A stretch of 64,000 bases of DNA from an uncultured Eubacteriales bacterium (GTDB lineage: Bacteria > Bacillota > Clostridia > Monoglobales > Monoglobaceae): NCBI GenBank assembly GCA_900545865.1, contig URAN01000001.1, forward strand, positions 62,001 through 126,000, read 5' to 3'. This document shows, one piece after another, positions 43,165 to 51,957 of the stretch. The translations under genes were made by a program, and so were the position numbers. Positions within the stretch are counted from its first letter, which is position 1. Each line of letters starts with the position of its first letter. The notes below the pieces were generated by a model. It ran no database searches. It was not told the DNA's origin and saw nothing but the letters and a program-made list of their open reading frames with translations.

Positions 43165-44553
43165 ATGAGTGTATTTTCAATTTCTGAGTTGCCTGTCGGC
43201 GCCACTGTTCATATGGTCGGTATAGGCGGTATAAGCATGAGCGCGCTTGCGAGTATGCTTTTGCACTTTGGCTATAAAGTTACGGGGTCGGATCGAAAAA
43301 AGAGCGATTTGACCGATGAACTTGAGGCAAAGGGCGTTAAAATCTCAACAGACCAAAGCGCAGGGGATATAGGACACCCGAATTTGGTGTGTTATACCGC
43401 GGCGATTGCGGCGGATAACCCCGAGTTGGTCACGGCGCACAATGCGGGAATCCCGACAATAGAGAGAGCCGAATTGCTCGGTGCGCTGATGGAACTTTAT
43501 AAATATCCGATTGCCGTTGCCGGTACGCACGGAAAGACGACAACAACGTCGATGCTTGCGCTTGTGCTTTTGGCGGCGGATACTGACCCGACTATACTTG
43601 TCGGCGGCGAGCTTCCTCAAATCGGCGGAAATTACCGCATCGGTAAAAAAGACTATCTTCCGTTTGAAGCGTGCGAATACGTTGAAAGTTTTCTGCACTT
43701 TAAACCGTATATGTCAATTATTACAAATGTCGAAGAAGATCACCTCGATTATTTCAGTGGTCTTAAACATATTATATCATCTTTTCAGAAATTTGCAAGA
43801 CTTACATCACCTTTTGGCTGCATAATTGTTTGTTCTGACGATAAAAACGTATGCAAAGTTGTGCAGAATGCAGATAAAAAAGTGATTAGATATGCGATAG
43901 ATGATAAAAAGGCTGATTATACGGCTGAGAATATTACGTTTGACGGCAATGACCACGCACGGTTTGATGTTATGCGCGGCGGAGATAAGCTGGTTGAAAT
44001 CAAACTGAACGTCCCGGGACGGCATAATGTGCTCAACGCGCTTGCGGTTACGGCAGCGGCGGATTTTTTGGGAATAGATATGTCCGCGGTGGCAACGGGG
44101 CTTTCGCAATTCGGCGGAACAAAGCGCAGATTTGAACATATCGGAGAAATTAACGGCTGTGAGATAATAGACGATTATGCGCATCACCCGACCGAAATCA
44201 AAGCCACGCTGACAAGCGCAAAGGATATGGATAAAAAGCGTGTGTGGGTTGTCTTTCAGCCGCATACCTACAGCCGTACAAAGGCGTTTCTCGACGAGTT
44301 CGCAAAAGTATTGTCGATTGCCGATAAGGTGATGATATGCGATGTGTATCCGGCGCGCGAAAAGTATGACGGAACAATCCATTCGTGCGACCTTGCCGCC
44401 AAAATTCCGGGTGCGGTGTATATGAATGACAAGGGTGCGGCGGAAAGGTATATACGCGAAAATGTCAAATGCGGCGATATGTTGATAACTATGGGTGCCG
44501 GGGATGTGTACAAAATCGGATATGACCTTGCCGGAGTGCCGGTTCATCAATAG
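43165..44553 (+). CDS. murC: UDP-N-acetylmuramate--L-alanine ligase
   Basis: The 462-residue Mur ligase adds L-Ala to UDP-MurNAc. N-terminal Rossmann GIGGISMSALASML, ATP motif VAGTHGKTTTTSM, the Mg2+ and substrate segments EACEYVESF and NVEEDHLDYF, FDDYAHHPTE-like sequence (IIDDYAHHPTEIKATL) and VFQPHTYSRTKAF are all seen. AAAGAAGG precedes the ATG. Stands as a single gene with its own promoter. Confidence 0.96.
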   Translation: MSVFSISELPVGATVHMVGIGGISMSALASMLLHFGYKVTGSDRKKSDLTDELEAKGVKISTDQSAGDIGHPNLVCYTAAIAADNPELVTAHNAGIPTIERAELLGALMELYKYPIAVAGTHGKTTTTSMLALVLLAADTDPTILVGGELPQIGGNYRIGKKDYLPFEACEYVESFLHFKPYMSIITNVEEDHLDYFSGLKHIISSFQKFARLTSPFGCIIVCSDDKNVCKVVQNADKKVIRYAIDDKKADYTAENITFDGNDHARFDVMRGGDKLVEIKLNVPGRHNVLNALAVTAAADFLGIDMSAVATGLSQFGGTKRRFEHIGEINGCEIIDDYAHHPTEIKATLTSAKDMDKKRVWVVFQPHTYSRTKAFLDEFAKVLSIADKVMICDVYPAREKYDGTIHSCDLAAKIPGAVYMNDKGAAERYIRENVKCGDMLITMGAGDVYKIGYDLAGVPVHQ

Positions 44554-44656
44554 TTTTGATACACTTTTGAAAAATAATGTATTCGCGGTAAAACTATATA
44601 CAAAGTAGGTATTCATAGTTTATTAATATTTTGTGACATTTTATGTTCATAAAATC

Positions 44657-44685
44657 TTGACATAAGACAAAAAATATGATAAAAT
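44657..44685 (+). promoter_or_regulatory. Promoter of the liv operon
   Basis: TTGACA (44657-44662) and TAAAAT (44680-44685) are 17 nt apart, with TG at the extended -10 position. The leader to livJ is about 60 nt. Confidence 0.65.
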
Positions 44686-44754
44686 TTTAGATATTTTTAA
44701 AGTAATTTAAAAATATGTAAAACCTATATTAAATTTCAGAAAGAGGTAATAACC

Positions 44755-45933
44755 ATGAGAAAGTTTACAAAAGTTGCAAGCTTGGCGTTGGCGGCTGTTT
44801 TGACGGCTGTCGGATTTGCCGGATGCGGAGCGGGTTCTTCTACGGACGGCGGCTCGGCGAGCGGTGACAAGCAGGTTATCAAAATCGGCGGTATCGGTCC
44901 TTTGACCGGAGCGGCGGCTATTTACGGACAGGCCGTAAAGAACGGCGCACAGATTGCCGTTGATGAGATAAACGCAAAAGGCGGACTTCAGTTCGAGCTC
45001 AAGTTCGAAGATGACGAGAATGATGCGGAAAAGGCTGTAAACGCATACAACAACCTTAAAGACTGGGGTATGCAGGTTTCTATGGGTACAGTTACGACAA
45101 CACCGTGTATCGCGGTTTCGAACGACATCAATTCCGATGGAATTTTCGGTTTAACTCCGTCCGCATCGGCGCCCGATGTTGTCAAGGATAAAGAATATAT
45201 GTTCCAGATGTGTTTTACCGACCCCAACCAGGGTGTTGCATCGGCAAAATATATCAAAGAGCAAAATCTCGGACAAAAGATTGCGGTAATATACAATAAC
45301 TCTGACGTATATTCAACGGGTATATATCAAAAGTTTGATTCTGAGGCTAAGGCACAAGGTCTTGAAATTGTTTGTGCAAAGACATTTACGGATGACTCGG
45401 CAAACGACTTTACTTCACAGCTCAACGAAATCAAGGCTGCGGGCGCAGACCTCGTTTTCCTGCCGATTTACTACACACCGGCATCGCTTATCCTCACACA
45501 GGCAAAGAAGATGCAGTATGAGCCGAAGTTCTTCGGTGTTGACGGTATGGACGGTATCTTGACCCTCGAGGGTTTTGATACATCACTGGCTGAGGGCGTA
45601 ATGCTTCTTACACCGTTTACCGCCGATGCAACAGACGATGCAACAAAGAATTTTGTTAAACAGTATAACGATAAGTTCAAAGAGACACCTAACCAGTTCG
45701 CGGCAGACGGATATGACGTTGTAAACGCAATCTATCAGGGTTGTCAGAAAGCCGGAATCACCGCTGATATGGCGGCGGACGAAATCGGCAAAAAGCTGGT
45801 TGAAACATTCACAAACCCCGACTTTAAGATTGACGGAATCACAGGCTCGGCTATGACTTGGTCAAAAGAGGGCGAGATTTCAAAAGAGCCTAAGGGTATG
45901 GTTATCAAAGACGGCGTTTATGTAGGTATGTAA
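44755..45933 (+). CDS. livJ: Branched-chain amino acid ABC transporter, substrate-binding lipoprotein
   Basis: The 392-residue protein has a lipoprotein signal with lipobox FAGC (Cys24), a Gly/Ser linker and a type I periplasmic-binding fold (IKIGGIGPLTGAAAIYGQAVKNG, IAVIYNNSDVYSTGIYQ). It captures leucine, isoleucine, valine or a related amino acid for the LivHMGF transporter. AAAGAGG lies upstream. A 12-bp hairpin right after it separates it from the rest of the operon. Confidence 0.93.
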   Translation: MRKFTKVASLALAAVLTAVGFAGCGAGSSTDGGSASGDKQVIKIGGIGPLTGAAAIYGQAVKNGAQIAVDEINAKGGLQFELKFEDDENDAEKAVNAYNNLKDWGMQVSMGTVTTTPCIAVSNDINSDGIFGLTPSASAPDVVKDKEYMFQMCFTDPNQGVASAKYIKEQNLGQKIAVIYNNSDVYSTGIYQKFDSEAKAQGLEIVCAKTFTDDSANDFTSQLNEIKAAGADLVFLPIYYTPASLILTQAKKMQYEPKFFGVDGMDGILTLEGFDTSLAEGVMLLTPFTADATDDATKNFVKQYNDKFKETPNQFAADGYDVVNAIYQGCQKAGITADMAADEIGKKLVETFTNPDFKIDGITGSAMTWSKEGEISKEPKGMVIKDGVYVGM

Positions 45934-45950
45934 TCTGCACGAAACATTAA

Positions 45951-45990
45951 GTTAAAGAAGGCGCTTGCGCAATGCAGTGCCTTCTTTAAC
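45951..45990 (+). terminator. Partial terminator or stabilising hairpin after livJ
   Basis: GTTAAAGAAGGC (45951-45962) pairs perfectly with GCCTTCTTTAAC (45979-45990), with a GCGC/GCGC inner helix; the tail is A/T-rich but not a pure T-run. It would protect livJ mRNA and lower downstream expression, a common design for binding-protein genes. Another hairpin, TGCGGCA with TGCCGCA, lies at 46065-46082 before livH. Confidence 0.6.
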
Positions 45991-46191
45991 AATATTTAAT
46001 TACATAGTAAAATTGCTTGCGTTAAAGTTAATTGAAAAAACACATAAATGCGTTTTCTGTGATTTGCGGCAATGGTGCCGCAACTGTGTTTGTTTTGCAG
46101 TAAACGCCTTTATTTGTTTTCGGAAATGTTTTGAAAATGAATAATAAAGAAATAAATGATTTCAAAATTCTGCAGGAAAGGTGGTTAAAGA

Positions 46192-47073
46192 ATGACTTTT
46201 ATTTCAAACTTAATAAACGGAATAAGCCTCGGCAGCGTTTATGCAATTATCGCTCTGGGCTATACCATGGTGTACGGCATTGCAAAAATGTTGAATTTTG
46301 CGCACGGTGACGTTATTATGGTCGGTGCGTATATGTCATATTGCGCAACGGCGTATCTCGGACTTCCGGCGTGGGTATCGGTAATAATCGCAATGATAGT
46401 ATGTACTCTGCTCGGCGTTGTGATTGAGGCCGCCGCGTACAAACCGCTCAGAAAAGCGGGTTCGCTTGCGGTACTGATTACTGCAATAGGCGTCAGCTAT
46501 CTTCTGCAGAATGTTGCTTTGCTTATTTGGGGCAGCAACCCAAAGGCTTTTACGTCAATCGTACCGTTCGGTGCAATCAAGCTGTTTGATGGCGAACTTA
46601 CAATTACGCCCGAATCGATTTTAACGGTAATAGCATGTGTCATAATAATGATTGCTCTGACCATATTTACAAAAAAGAGTAAAATGGGTAAGGGAATGCG
46701 TGCGGTATCAGAGGATAAAGACGCGGCCGAGCTTATGGGAATCAATGTAAATGTTACGATTTCCGCAACGTTTGCAATAGGCAGCGCCCTTGCCGCAATC
46801 GCAGGCGTACTCTTGTGTTCGGCATATCCGACTCTTCAGCCGACAACGGGCTCAATGCCGGGTATAAAGGCGTTTACGGCGGCTGTTTTCGGCGGTATCG
46901 GTTCAATCCCCGGGGCAATGCTCGGCGGAATTTTGCTCGGTATCATCGAGATATTCAGCAAGTCATATATCTCAACCGCGTTGTCGGACGCAATTGTGTT
47001 TGCGGTACTTATAGTGGTGTTGCTTGTTAAACCGACAGGTATTCTCGGCAAAAAGATTATGGAAAAAGTGTGA
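46192..47073 (+). CDS. livH: Branched-chain amino acid ABC transporter, permease
   Basis: The 293-residue membrane protein has the LivH features: GISLGSVYAIIALGYTMVYGI at the start, AHGDVIMVGAY and RAVSEDKDAAELMGINV, the cytoplasmic coupling loop. It pairs with LivM. AAAGGTGG precedes the ATG. Confidence 0.94.
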   Translation: MTFISNLINGISLGSVYAIIALGYTMVYGIAKMLNFAHGDVIMVGAYMSYCATAYLGLPAWVSVIIAMIVCTLLGVVIEAAAYKPLRKAGSLAVLITAIGVSYLLQNVALLIWGSNPKAFTSIVPFGAIKLFDGELTITPESILTVIACVIIMIALTIFTKKSKMGKGMRAVSEDKDAAELMGINVNVTISATFAIGSALAAIAGVLLCSAYPTLQPTTGSMPGIKAFTAAVFGGIGSIPGAMLGGILLGIIEIFSKSYISTALSDAIVFAVLIVVLLVKPTGILGKKIMEKV

Positions 47074-47083
47074 GGTGAGGGAT

Positions 47084-48160
47084 ATGAGCAAATTAAAAAG
47101 TTTAAACAAATTTACCGTTACGAATATCAAATGCTATGGTATGGTTATCATTGCGTTTGCAATTCTGTATCCTATGCTTCAGGCGGATATGATTAGCAAT
47201 AAGATAAGCGGTCTGTTGATTCCGATTTGTGCATATGTTGTTATGGCAATATCGCTTAACCTTACCGTCGGATTTTTGGGTGAGCTTAGCCTTGGTCATG
47301 CAGGTTTTATGAGCATCGGCGCGTTCAGCGGCGTAATTACCGTTGCCTGTATGCAAGACGGTATGCCGGCACCGGTCAAGCTGTTGATAGCAATCATAAT
47401 CGGCGGAATTATGGCAGGAATCTTAGGTCTGATTATCGGCATTCCGGTTATACGCCTAAAGGGCGACTATCTTGCGATTGTAACCTTGGCGTTCGGCGAA
47501 ATTATAAAGAATATAATCAACTGTGTGTACGTGGGTCTTGACGGCTCGGGATTGCACTTTAGTATGAAAAGTGCGGAAGCGCTCGGAATGGACGCAGGAA
47601 AAATGATACTGAACGGTCCTCAGGGCGCAGTGTCGATAAGCAAGATTTCGACCTTTACCGCGGGAATTTTACTTATCCTGTTTTCGCTGTTTGTTGTCCT
47701 TAACCTCGTGAACAGTAAAACGGGTCGCGCGGTAACGGCAATCCGCGATAACAGAATCGCGGCAGAATCGGTTGGAATAAATATCACAAAGTATAAACTT
47801 ACGGCGTTTATCATCTCGGCAATCATCGCCGGAATGGCAGGTGCGCTGTATGCGATGAACTTCTCGACAATTGCCGCAAGAAAGTTTGACTTTAACACAT
47901 CGATACTCATATTGGTATTCGTTGTACTGGGCGGTATGGGCAATATCCCCGGAACGATAATAGCAACAACGCTGCTTTATATGCTGCCCGAGCTGCTGCG
48001 CCAGTTCTCGGATTATCGTATGCTTATATACGCGATAGTTCTTATCGTTGTGATGCTTGCCACGAACAGCCCCCGTATGAAGATGTACAAGGACAAAATC
48101 GCTGCGGTATTCAAAAGAAATAAGAATATGGACAGAGAGGGGGATGTGTCAAATGGCTGA
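47084..48160 (+). CDS. livM: Branched-chain amino acid ABC transporter, permease
   Basis: The 358-residue membrane protein has LTVGFLGELSLGHAGFM, GDYLAIVTLAFGEI and the coupling loop RAVTAIRDNRIAAESVGIN, all typical of LivM. ATG 47084 follows GAGGTGAGG; the frame is open further upstream inside livH but without a ribosome site. The end overlaps livG. Confidence 0.93.
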   Translation: MSKLKSLNKFTVTNIKCYGMVIIAFAILYPMLQADMISNKISGLLIPICAYVVMAISLNLTVGFLGELSLGHAGFMSIGAFSGVITVACMQDGMPAPVKLLIAIIIGGIMAGILGLIIGIPVIRLKGDYLAIVTLAFGEIIKNIINCVYVGLDGSGLHFSMKSAEALGMDAGKMILNGPQGAVSISKISTFTAGILLILFSLFVVLNLVNSKTGRAVTAIRDNRIAAESVGINITKYKLTAFIISAIIAGMAGALYAMNFSTIAARKFDFNTSILILVFVVLGGMGNIPGTIIATTLLYMLPELLRQFSDYRMLIYAIVLIVVMLATNSPRMKMYKDKIAAVFKRNKNMDREGDVSNG

Positions 48161-49010
48161 AAATAAAAAAGACAGAATGGTTCCCGTTCCGAGTAACGCA
48201 ATCGTGCCGGAGAGGGACGTTGATAAAACGCCTATACTCGAAACACACCATCTCGGAATAGATTTCGGCGGACTTACCGCGGTTGATGAGTTGTCGCTTG
48301 CGGTCGGAAGAACAGAGATTGCCGGGCTTATCGGTCCGAACGGCGCAGGAAAAACCACTGTGTTTAACCTTTTGACAAACGTGTATCAACCGACGCGCGG
48401 CACAATAATGCTTGACGGAAAATCGACGGCGAGAAAGACGACCGAACAGATAAACCGAATGGGTATTGCGAGAACCTTCCAGAATATAAGACTGTTCTCA
48501 AATATGACGGTTCTTGATAACGTTAAGGTTGGCTTGCATAACTCGATTCACCAGCCGTTGATTTCCTCAATAACAAGGCTTTTCGGCTATAAAAATTCCG
48601 AAAGAAAGTCAAGGGACGAAGCCCTCGAACTGCTTTCATTCTTCAAAATGGAGGATATGGCGAACCTTCAGGCAGGGTCACTGCCTTACGGCGCACAAAG
48701 AAGGCTTGAAATAGCAAGAGCACTCGCGACGCATCCGGGCATTATCCTTTTGGACGAGCCGGCGGCAGGTATGAACCCGTCCGAAACGGCTGAGCTTATG
48801 GAAAATATAAGAAGAATCCGCGACAACTTTAACATAGCGGTTATGCTTATCGAGCACGATATGAACCTCGTTATGAACATATGCGAGGGCATATGCGTTT
48901 TGGACCACGGCAGAGTGATTGCAAAAGGCTCGCCCGATGAGATAAAGTCAAATCCGAAAGTTATCGAGGCGTATCTCGGAAAGAAAAAGGAGGCAAACTC
49001 AAATGAGTGA
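48153..49010 (+). CDS. livG: Branched-chain amino acid ABC transporter, ATPase
   Basis: The 285-residue ATPase has Walker A GPNGAGKTT, Q-loop ARTFQNIRLF, signature-equivalent LPYGAQRRLEIARALA, Walker B IILLDEPAAGMNP and the LivG-specific C-terminus. About 30 residues precede the ATPase domain. ATG 48153 (GAGAGGGGG 9 nt upstream) is chosen over ATG 48144, which abuts the SD. It overlaps livM and livF. Confidence 0.94.
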   Translation: MAENKKDRMVPVPSNAIVPERDVDKTPILETHHLGIDFGGLTAVDELSLAVGRTEIAGLIGPNGAGKTTVFNLLTNVYQPTRGTIMLDGKSTARKTTEQINRMGIARTFQNIRLFSNMTVLDNVKVGLHNSIHQPLISSITRLFGYKNSERKSRDEALELLSFFKMEDMANLQAGSLPYGAQRRLEIARALATHPGIILLDEPAAGMNPSETAELMENIRRIRDNFNIAVMLIEHDMNLVMNICEGICVLDHGRVIAKGSPDEIKSNPKVIEAYLGKKKEANSNE

Positions 49011-49713
49011 TATGATGCTCAAAGTTGATAATATCAACGTTTATTACGGACAAATACACACATTAAAGGATGTTTCCATCGAGGTCAAAAAAGGCGAAAT
49101 AGTCGCACTTATCGGCGCGAACGGTGCAGGAAAGACCACTACATTGCGCACGATTTCGGGTCTGTTGAGGTCAAAAACGGGACGAATAGAGTTCAATGAT
49201 GAGGACATCTCTCATACAGAGGCGCATAAGCTTGTTTCCAAGGGAATCGCACATGTGCCGGAGGGACGACACGTTTTTCTTCAGATGACCGTTCAGGAAA
49301 ATCTCGAAATGGGCGCGTACACAAATGCGTCATATACAAAAGAGGGAATCGCCGATGTTTATCAGCGTTTTCCGCGTCTCAAACATCGCAGAAACCAGAT
49401 TGCGGGAACATTGTCGGGCGGCGAACAGCAAATGCTCGCAATGGGACGCGCACTTATGAGCCGTCCGCATCTTATGATGCTTGATGAACCGTCAATGGGA
49501 CTTGCGCCGATATTGGTACAGCAAATTTTTGATATAATAAAAGAGCTTCACGCCGCAGGAACAACCATATTGCTGGTTGAGCAGAATGCGGAAATGGCTC
49601 TTGAAATTGCCAACAGAGCATACGTCCTCGAATCGGGAAGAATAAAACTTTCGGGTACGGGCGAAGAACTTGCAAAGAGCGATGAAATCAAAAAAGCGTA
49701 TCTTGGCGGTTAA
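49003..49713 (+). CDS. livF: Branched-chain amino acid ABC transporter, ATPase
   Basis: The 236-residue ATPase has Walker A GANGAGKTTTLRTISG, the LivF-type VPEGRHVFLQMTVQENL, signature LSGGEQQMLAMGRALM and Walker B MMLDEPSMGLAP. AAGGAGG precedes the ATG, which overlaps the end of livG by 8 nt. Last gene of the operon, followed by a terminator. Confidence 0.95.
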   Translation: MSDMMLKVDNINVYYGQIHTLKDVSIEVKKGEIVALIGANGAGKTTTLRTISGLLRSKTGRIEFNDEDISHTEAHKLVSKGIAHVPEGRHVFLQMTVQENLEMGAYTNASYTKEGIADVYQRFPRLKHRRNQIAGTLSGGEQQMLAMGRALMSRPHLMMLDEPSMGLAPILVQQIFDIIKELHAAGTTILLVEQNAEMALEIANRAYVLESGRIKLSGTGEELAKSDEIKKAYLGG

Positions 49714-49729
49714 TGAAATAGAGAACTTG

Positions 49730-49762
49730 AACAGAGCGAGCCTTTCGGTTCGTTCTGTTTTG
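49730..49762 (+). terminator. Terminator of the liv operon
   Basis: AACAGAGCGAGCC (49730-49742) pairs with GGTTCGTTCTGTT (49747-49759), allowing G-U pairs, around a 4-nt loop; T-run follows. Confidence 0.75.
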
Positions 49763-49800
49763 CGATTAAATAAATTTGTACAGCAAAGGAGAAGCAAAAA

Positions 49801-50367
49801 ATGGTAACGGATTTGTATAACGGCCGCCCCGACGATACGAGCGGCAGACTCAATAAGGAGATACGTGTGTATGACTTGCTCGATGAGTTGGGAATAGAAT
49901 ATTGCCGAATAGACCATACTCCGGCAGGAAAAATGGAAGCGTGCGGCGAAATCGATAAAAAACTCGGCGTAATTATATGTAAAAATTTGTTTTTGTGCAA
50001 TCGCCAAAAAACAAGGTTTTATCTGCTTATGATGCCGGCGGATAAGCCGTACCGAACAAGGATTTTTTCAAAACTCGCCGGGAGTTCGCGCCTTTCTTTC
50101 GGCACGCCCGAGGATATGGAGCGGCTGCTTGACCTGACGCCGGGTTCGGTCAGTATTTTGGGGCTTATGAATGATAAAGAATGTACGGTTAAGCTCTATA
50201 TCGACCAAGAAATAGTTGACAGCGAGTTTATCGGCTGTCACCCGTGTATAAACACGTCAAGTTTGAGAATGAAAACATCCGATGTATTAAATAAATTTCT
50301 CCCTGCGGTCAAGCATGAGTATACGCCTGTGACAATGCCGTATGATGACCCGAATGATGCCGAATAA
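49801..50367 (+). CDS. YbaK/ProX-type aminoacyl-tRNA deacylase
   Basis: The 188-residue cytoplasmic protein has the YbaK/prolyl-tRNA editing fold: EIRVYDLLDELGIEYCRIDH, then LGVIICKNLFLCNRQKTRFYLL, with the conserved Lys, and GTPEDMERLLDLTPGSVSILGL. It resembles the ProX/PrdX free-standing deacylase that clears mischarged tRNA-Pro. The exact substrate is not certain. AAAGGAGAAG precedes the ATG. Confidence 0.88.
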   Translation: MVTDLYNGRPDDTSGRLNKEIRVYDLLDELGIEYCRIDHTPAGKMEACGEIDKKLGVIICKNLFLCNRQKTRFYLLMMPADKPYRTRIFSKLAGSSRLSFGTPEDMERLLDLTPGSVSILGLMNDKECTVKLYIDQEIVDSEFIGCHPCINTSSLRMKTSDVLNKFLPAVKHEYTPVTMPYDDPNDAE

Positions 50368-50473
50368 CGGTTCATCAGCCGCGTGAAGTTTGGTTAACCG
50401 TTGCAGAGCCGCCCAACCGCAATGCAAAATCAATTTTGATATTATAAATGTTGGTATTACATCAGCAGGGATT

Positions 50474-50543
50474 TAAAGGGGTGCAACCCCTTTATCGTCT
50501 TTCCCGAAGGGAAAGGCGACTGCGCAAGGGCGCGGCTTGCGCA
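50474..50543. repeat. Three tandem hairpins in a convergent gap
   Basis: TAAAGGGGT/ACCCCTTTA (50474-50482, 50486-50494), CTTTCCC/GGGAAAG (50499-50505, 50509-50515) and TGCGCAA/TTGCGCA (50521-50527, 50537-50543) stand back to back in the 300-bp stretch between the convergent deacylase and M14 genes. None has a clear T-run. No ORF is present. Confidence 0.5.
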
Positions 50544-50582
50544 ACAGGGTCGGGCAAATAATTCATAGTATTATTTTATTTT

Positions 50583-50640
50583 TCATCGCGCTCGCTCGGG
50601 GTTGGTCAAGCGGAACGCCTGTAGAATTGCGAATTTATAT
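50583..50640 (-). pseudogene. Remnant of a second M14 peptidase 3' end
   Basis: The minus strand here encodes about 20 codons, IYK-AILQAF-LTNPERAR then TGA, that align with the last residues of the M14 gene (IYK-PILEAL-FTNPEQA, stop). Roughly 34 of 45 bases match over 50589-50633 against 50673-50717. It has no start and no upstream domain, so it is a decayed duplicate. Confidence 0.55.
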
Positions 50641-50670
50641 ATACCCTTGCGGCTGCGATTGAGATGTTAA

Positions 50671-51522
50671 TCATGCTTGCTCGGGATTGGTGAAGCAGAG
50701 TGCTTCCAGAATTGGGAAAACATCTTTGTATATACTGTCAAAATCCGATAACGGCAAGGGATTTTCACCTAATCCGATTTCGACCGTGAACCCCGGTCGG
50801 CGGAATTTCTTTATAAACCAATCCTTGAACCCTCCGTAAGCCGCCGACCCGACTGCAACATCACGCCGATAACGGCTCACCCGTTCAAATTCCGATAAAT
50901 ATTCCTCTGTGCCGTCGGGAACAATCCCACAAAAATCATAATATATAACCTCGCCTTGGCTGTGCAAAGCCATAACCGCGTCAAACCGATTCTCTCGTGT
51001 AAAATCCGCAACCGCGCGTGTCTCCGGTTCGGACTCGGGAAAACTCCCGGGATATTTGGTCGCACCGGGTCTGTCGATTCCGGTGCCGGCAATCGCCTGT
51101 TTCGATAACTCCCATAACGCATCAAAATTGTGATTGATGTCAACACCGCGCGCGTTTGCCTGATAATATACCCCCGTTGCGGCAATCCCGTTTCCGTCGG
51201 GATTCACCATCGGCACAATGTATAACGAAATATCATCCAATGCCGCATCATAACCGATATTGCCGCAAGCAATGTCGGTTGCGAATTTCATCAAAACCTT
51301 TGCGGTCAAATGCTCTGTTCCGTGATATGCGCCGCTCAAAAAAAGCCGCCGCATACCGCGCCCGAGCTTTATGGCGTAAATATCACGCCCCGAAAGGCTC
51401 TTGCCTATCGAAAAAACGGGATGTTCGGGATAATGTGTGCAAAAACACTCAATGTCGGCGGAAAGATTGGTGTATGTGTAAAATTTTTCTGAAATTTTAA
51501 TCACGCCCTTAAATAATATCAT
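50671..51522 (-). CDS. M14-family zinc carboxypeptidase
   Basis: The protein, about 283 residues, has the M14 zinc site: HGTEH (His and Glu ligands), a later His in NHNFD-like context, HSQGEVIYYD, and the catalytic Glu in FTVEIGLGENPLP. The family includes gamma-D-glutamyl-meso-diaminopimelate peptidases that cleave wall peptides. No signal peptide is obvious. The start is uncertain: the frame opens at ATG 51558, ATG 51522 and GTG 51504 are others, and none has a good ribosome site. Confidence 0.8.
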   Translation of the reverse strand: MILFKGVIKISEKFYTYTNLSADIECFCTHYPEHPVFSIGKSLSGRDIYAIKLGRGMRRLFLSGAYHGTEHLTAKVLMKFATDIACGNIGYDAALDDISLYIVPMVNPDGNGIAATGVYYQANARGVDINHNFDALWELSKQAIAGTGIDRPGATKYPGSFPESEPETRAVADFTRENRFDAVMALHSQGEVIYYDFCGIVPDGTEEYLSEFERVSRYRRDVAVGSAAYGGFKDWFIKKFRRPGFTVEIGLGENPLPLSDFDSIYKDVFPILEALCFTNPEQA

Positions 51523-51593
51523 TATTATCAATGTATATGAGCCGTTTCCGATAAACATAAATAAAAAGAAAAATTTTTTGAATAATTTCCGAA

Positions 51594-51622
51594 ATTGTTG
51601 ATTGAACTGCTTAGAAATATAA
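51594..51622 (+). repeat. 29-bp copy of the module-2 toxin 3' end
   Basis: These 29 bp are identical to 52266-52294, the end of the hydrophobic peptide gene in module 2, and are joined directly to the 70-bp promoter repeat. They look like the left junction of a duplication, i.e. the tail of a lost toxin copy. Confidence 0.7.
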
Positions 51623-51690
51623 TCAAAATAATTTTAACAATTATGTTAAAACTATTGAAAAATCGAAAATTCTGTTGTATAATAAAAAAG
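51621..51690 (+). repeat. 70-bp promoter repeat, copy 1
   Basis: Copy 1 (51621-51690) and copy 2 (52085-52154) agree in 68 of 70 bases. Each carries TTGAAA and a -10 hexamer at 17 nt: here TATAAT. Confidence 0.9.
51655..51683 (+). promoter_or_regulatory. Promoter of toxin module 1
   Basis: TTGAAA (51655-51660) and TATAAT (51678-51683) are 17 nt apart. The 5' untranslated part, about 130 nt, has TCGA, CGGT/ACCG and TGTCCG/CGGACA hairpins. Confidence 0.75.
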
Positions 51691-51822
51691 TCGATTTTTT
51701 TCGATAAGGTTCAAAAAAGGTAAGATTTATACAAATCGGTAAAACTACCGGCGGTTATGTTGCCCTCACTTTTTATTTTCTGTCCGTCAAATCGGACAAG
51801 ACTGTAGAAAGGAGGAATGCTT

Positions 51823-51957
51823 ATGAAAATTAAGCATTGTACATATGCAAAAGAAATTTTTCTTTGCTTTGTTTGCGATTATGGTCATTATGGCGATATT
51901 CGCAACAAAGGTACAATAAAGCAAAACAACCGCCCAAGCCCGAGCGGTTGTTTTTAA
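51823..51957 (+). CDS. Small ORF of module 1 with a strong ribosome site
   Basis: AAAGGAGG at 51809-51815 region lies 7 nt before this ATG, so this 44-codon frame is the one ribosomes should select. The product starts MKIKHCTYAKEIFLCFVC and its last 11 residues are encoded by the terminator hairpin, which is odd for a functional protein. The 24-codon hydrophobic frame starts inside it at 51845 in another phase. It may be a leader, or the toxin frame after an indel. Confidence 0.35.
   Translation: MKIKHCTYAKEIFLCFVCDYGHYGDIRNKGTIKQNNRPSPSGCF
51845..51919 (+). CDS. Candidate type I toxin 1, 24-residue hydrophobic peptide
   Basis: The peptide starts MQKKFFFALFAIMVIMA and ends with a Lys-containing tail: a short basic start and one membrane-spanning helix, the usual build of type I toxins. 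It has no ribosome site of its own and overlaps the 44-codon ORF in a different phase, so it would need coupling or is frameshift-damaged. A minus-strand antisense RNA promoter (52012-52040) points at its 3' end. Confidence 0.5.
   Translation: MQKKFFFALFAIMVIMAIFATKVQ

Noticed and set aside
43807..44616. 269-codon minus-strand frame opposite murC
   Set aside because: Shadow frame; murC is complete with all motifs and its own promoter.
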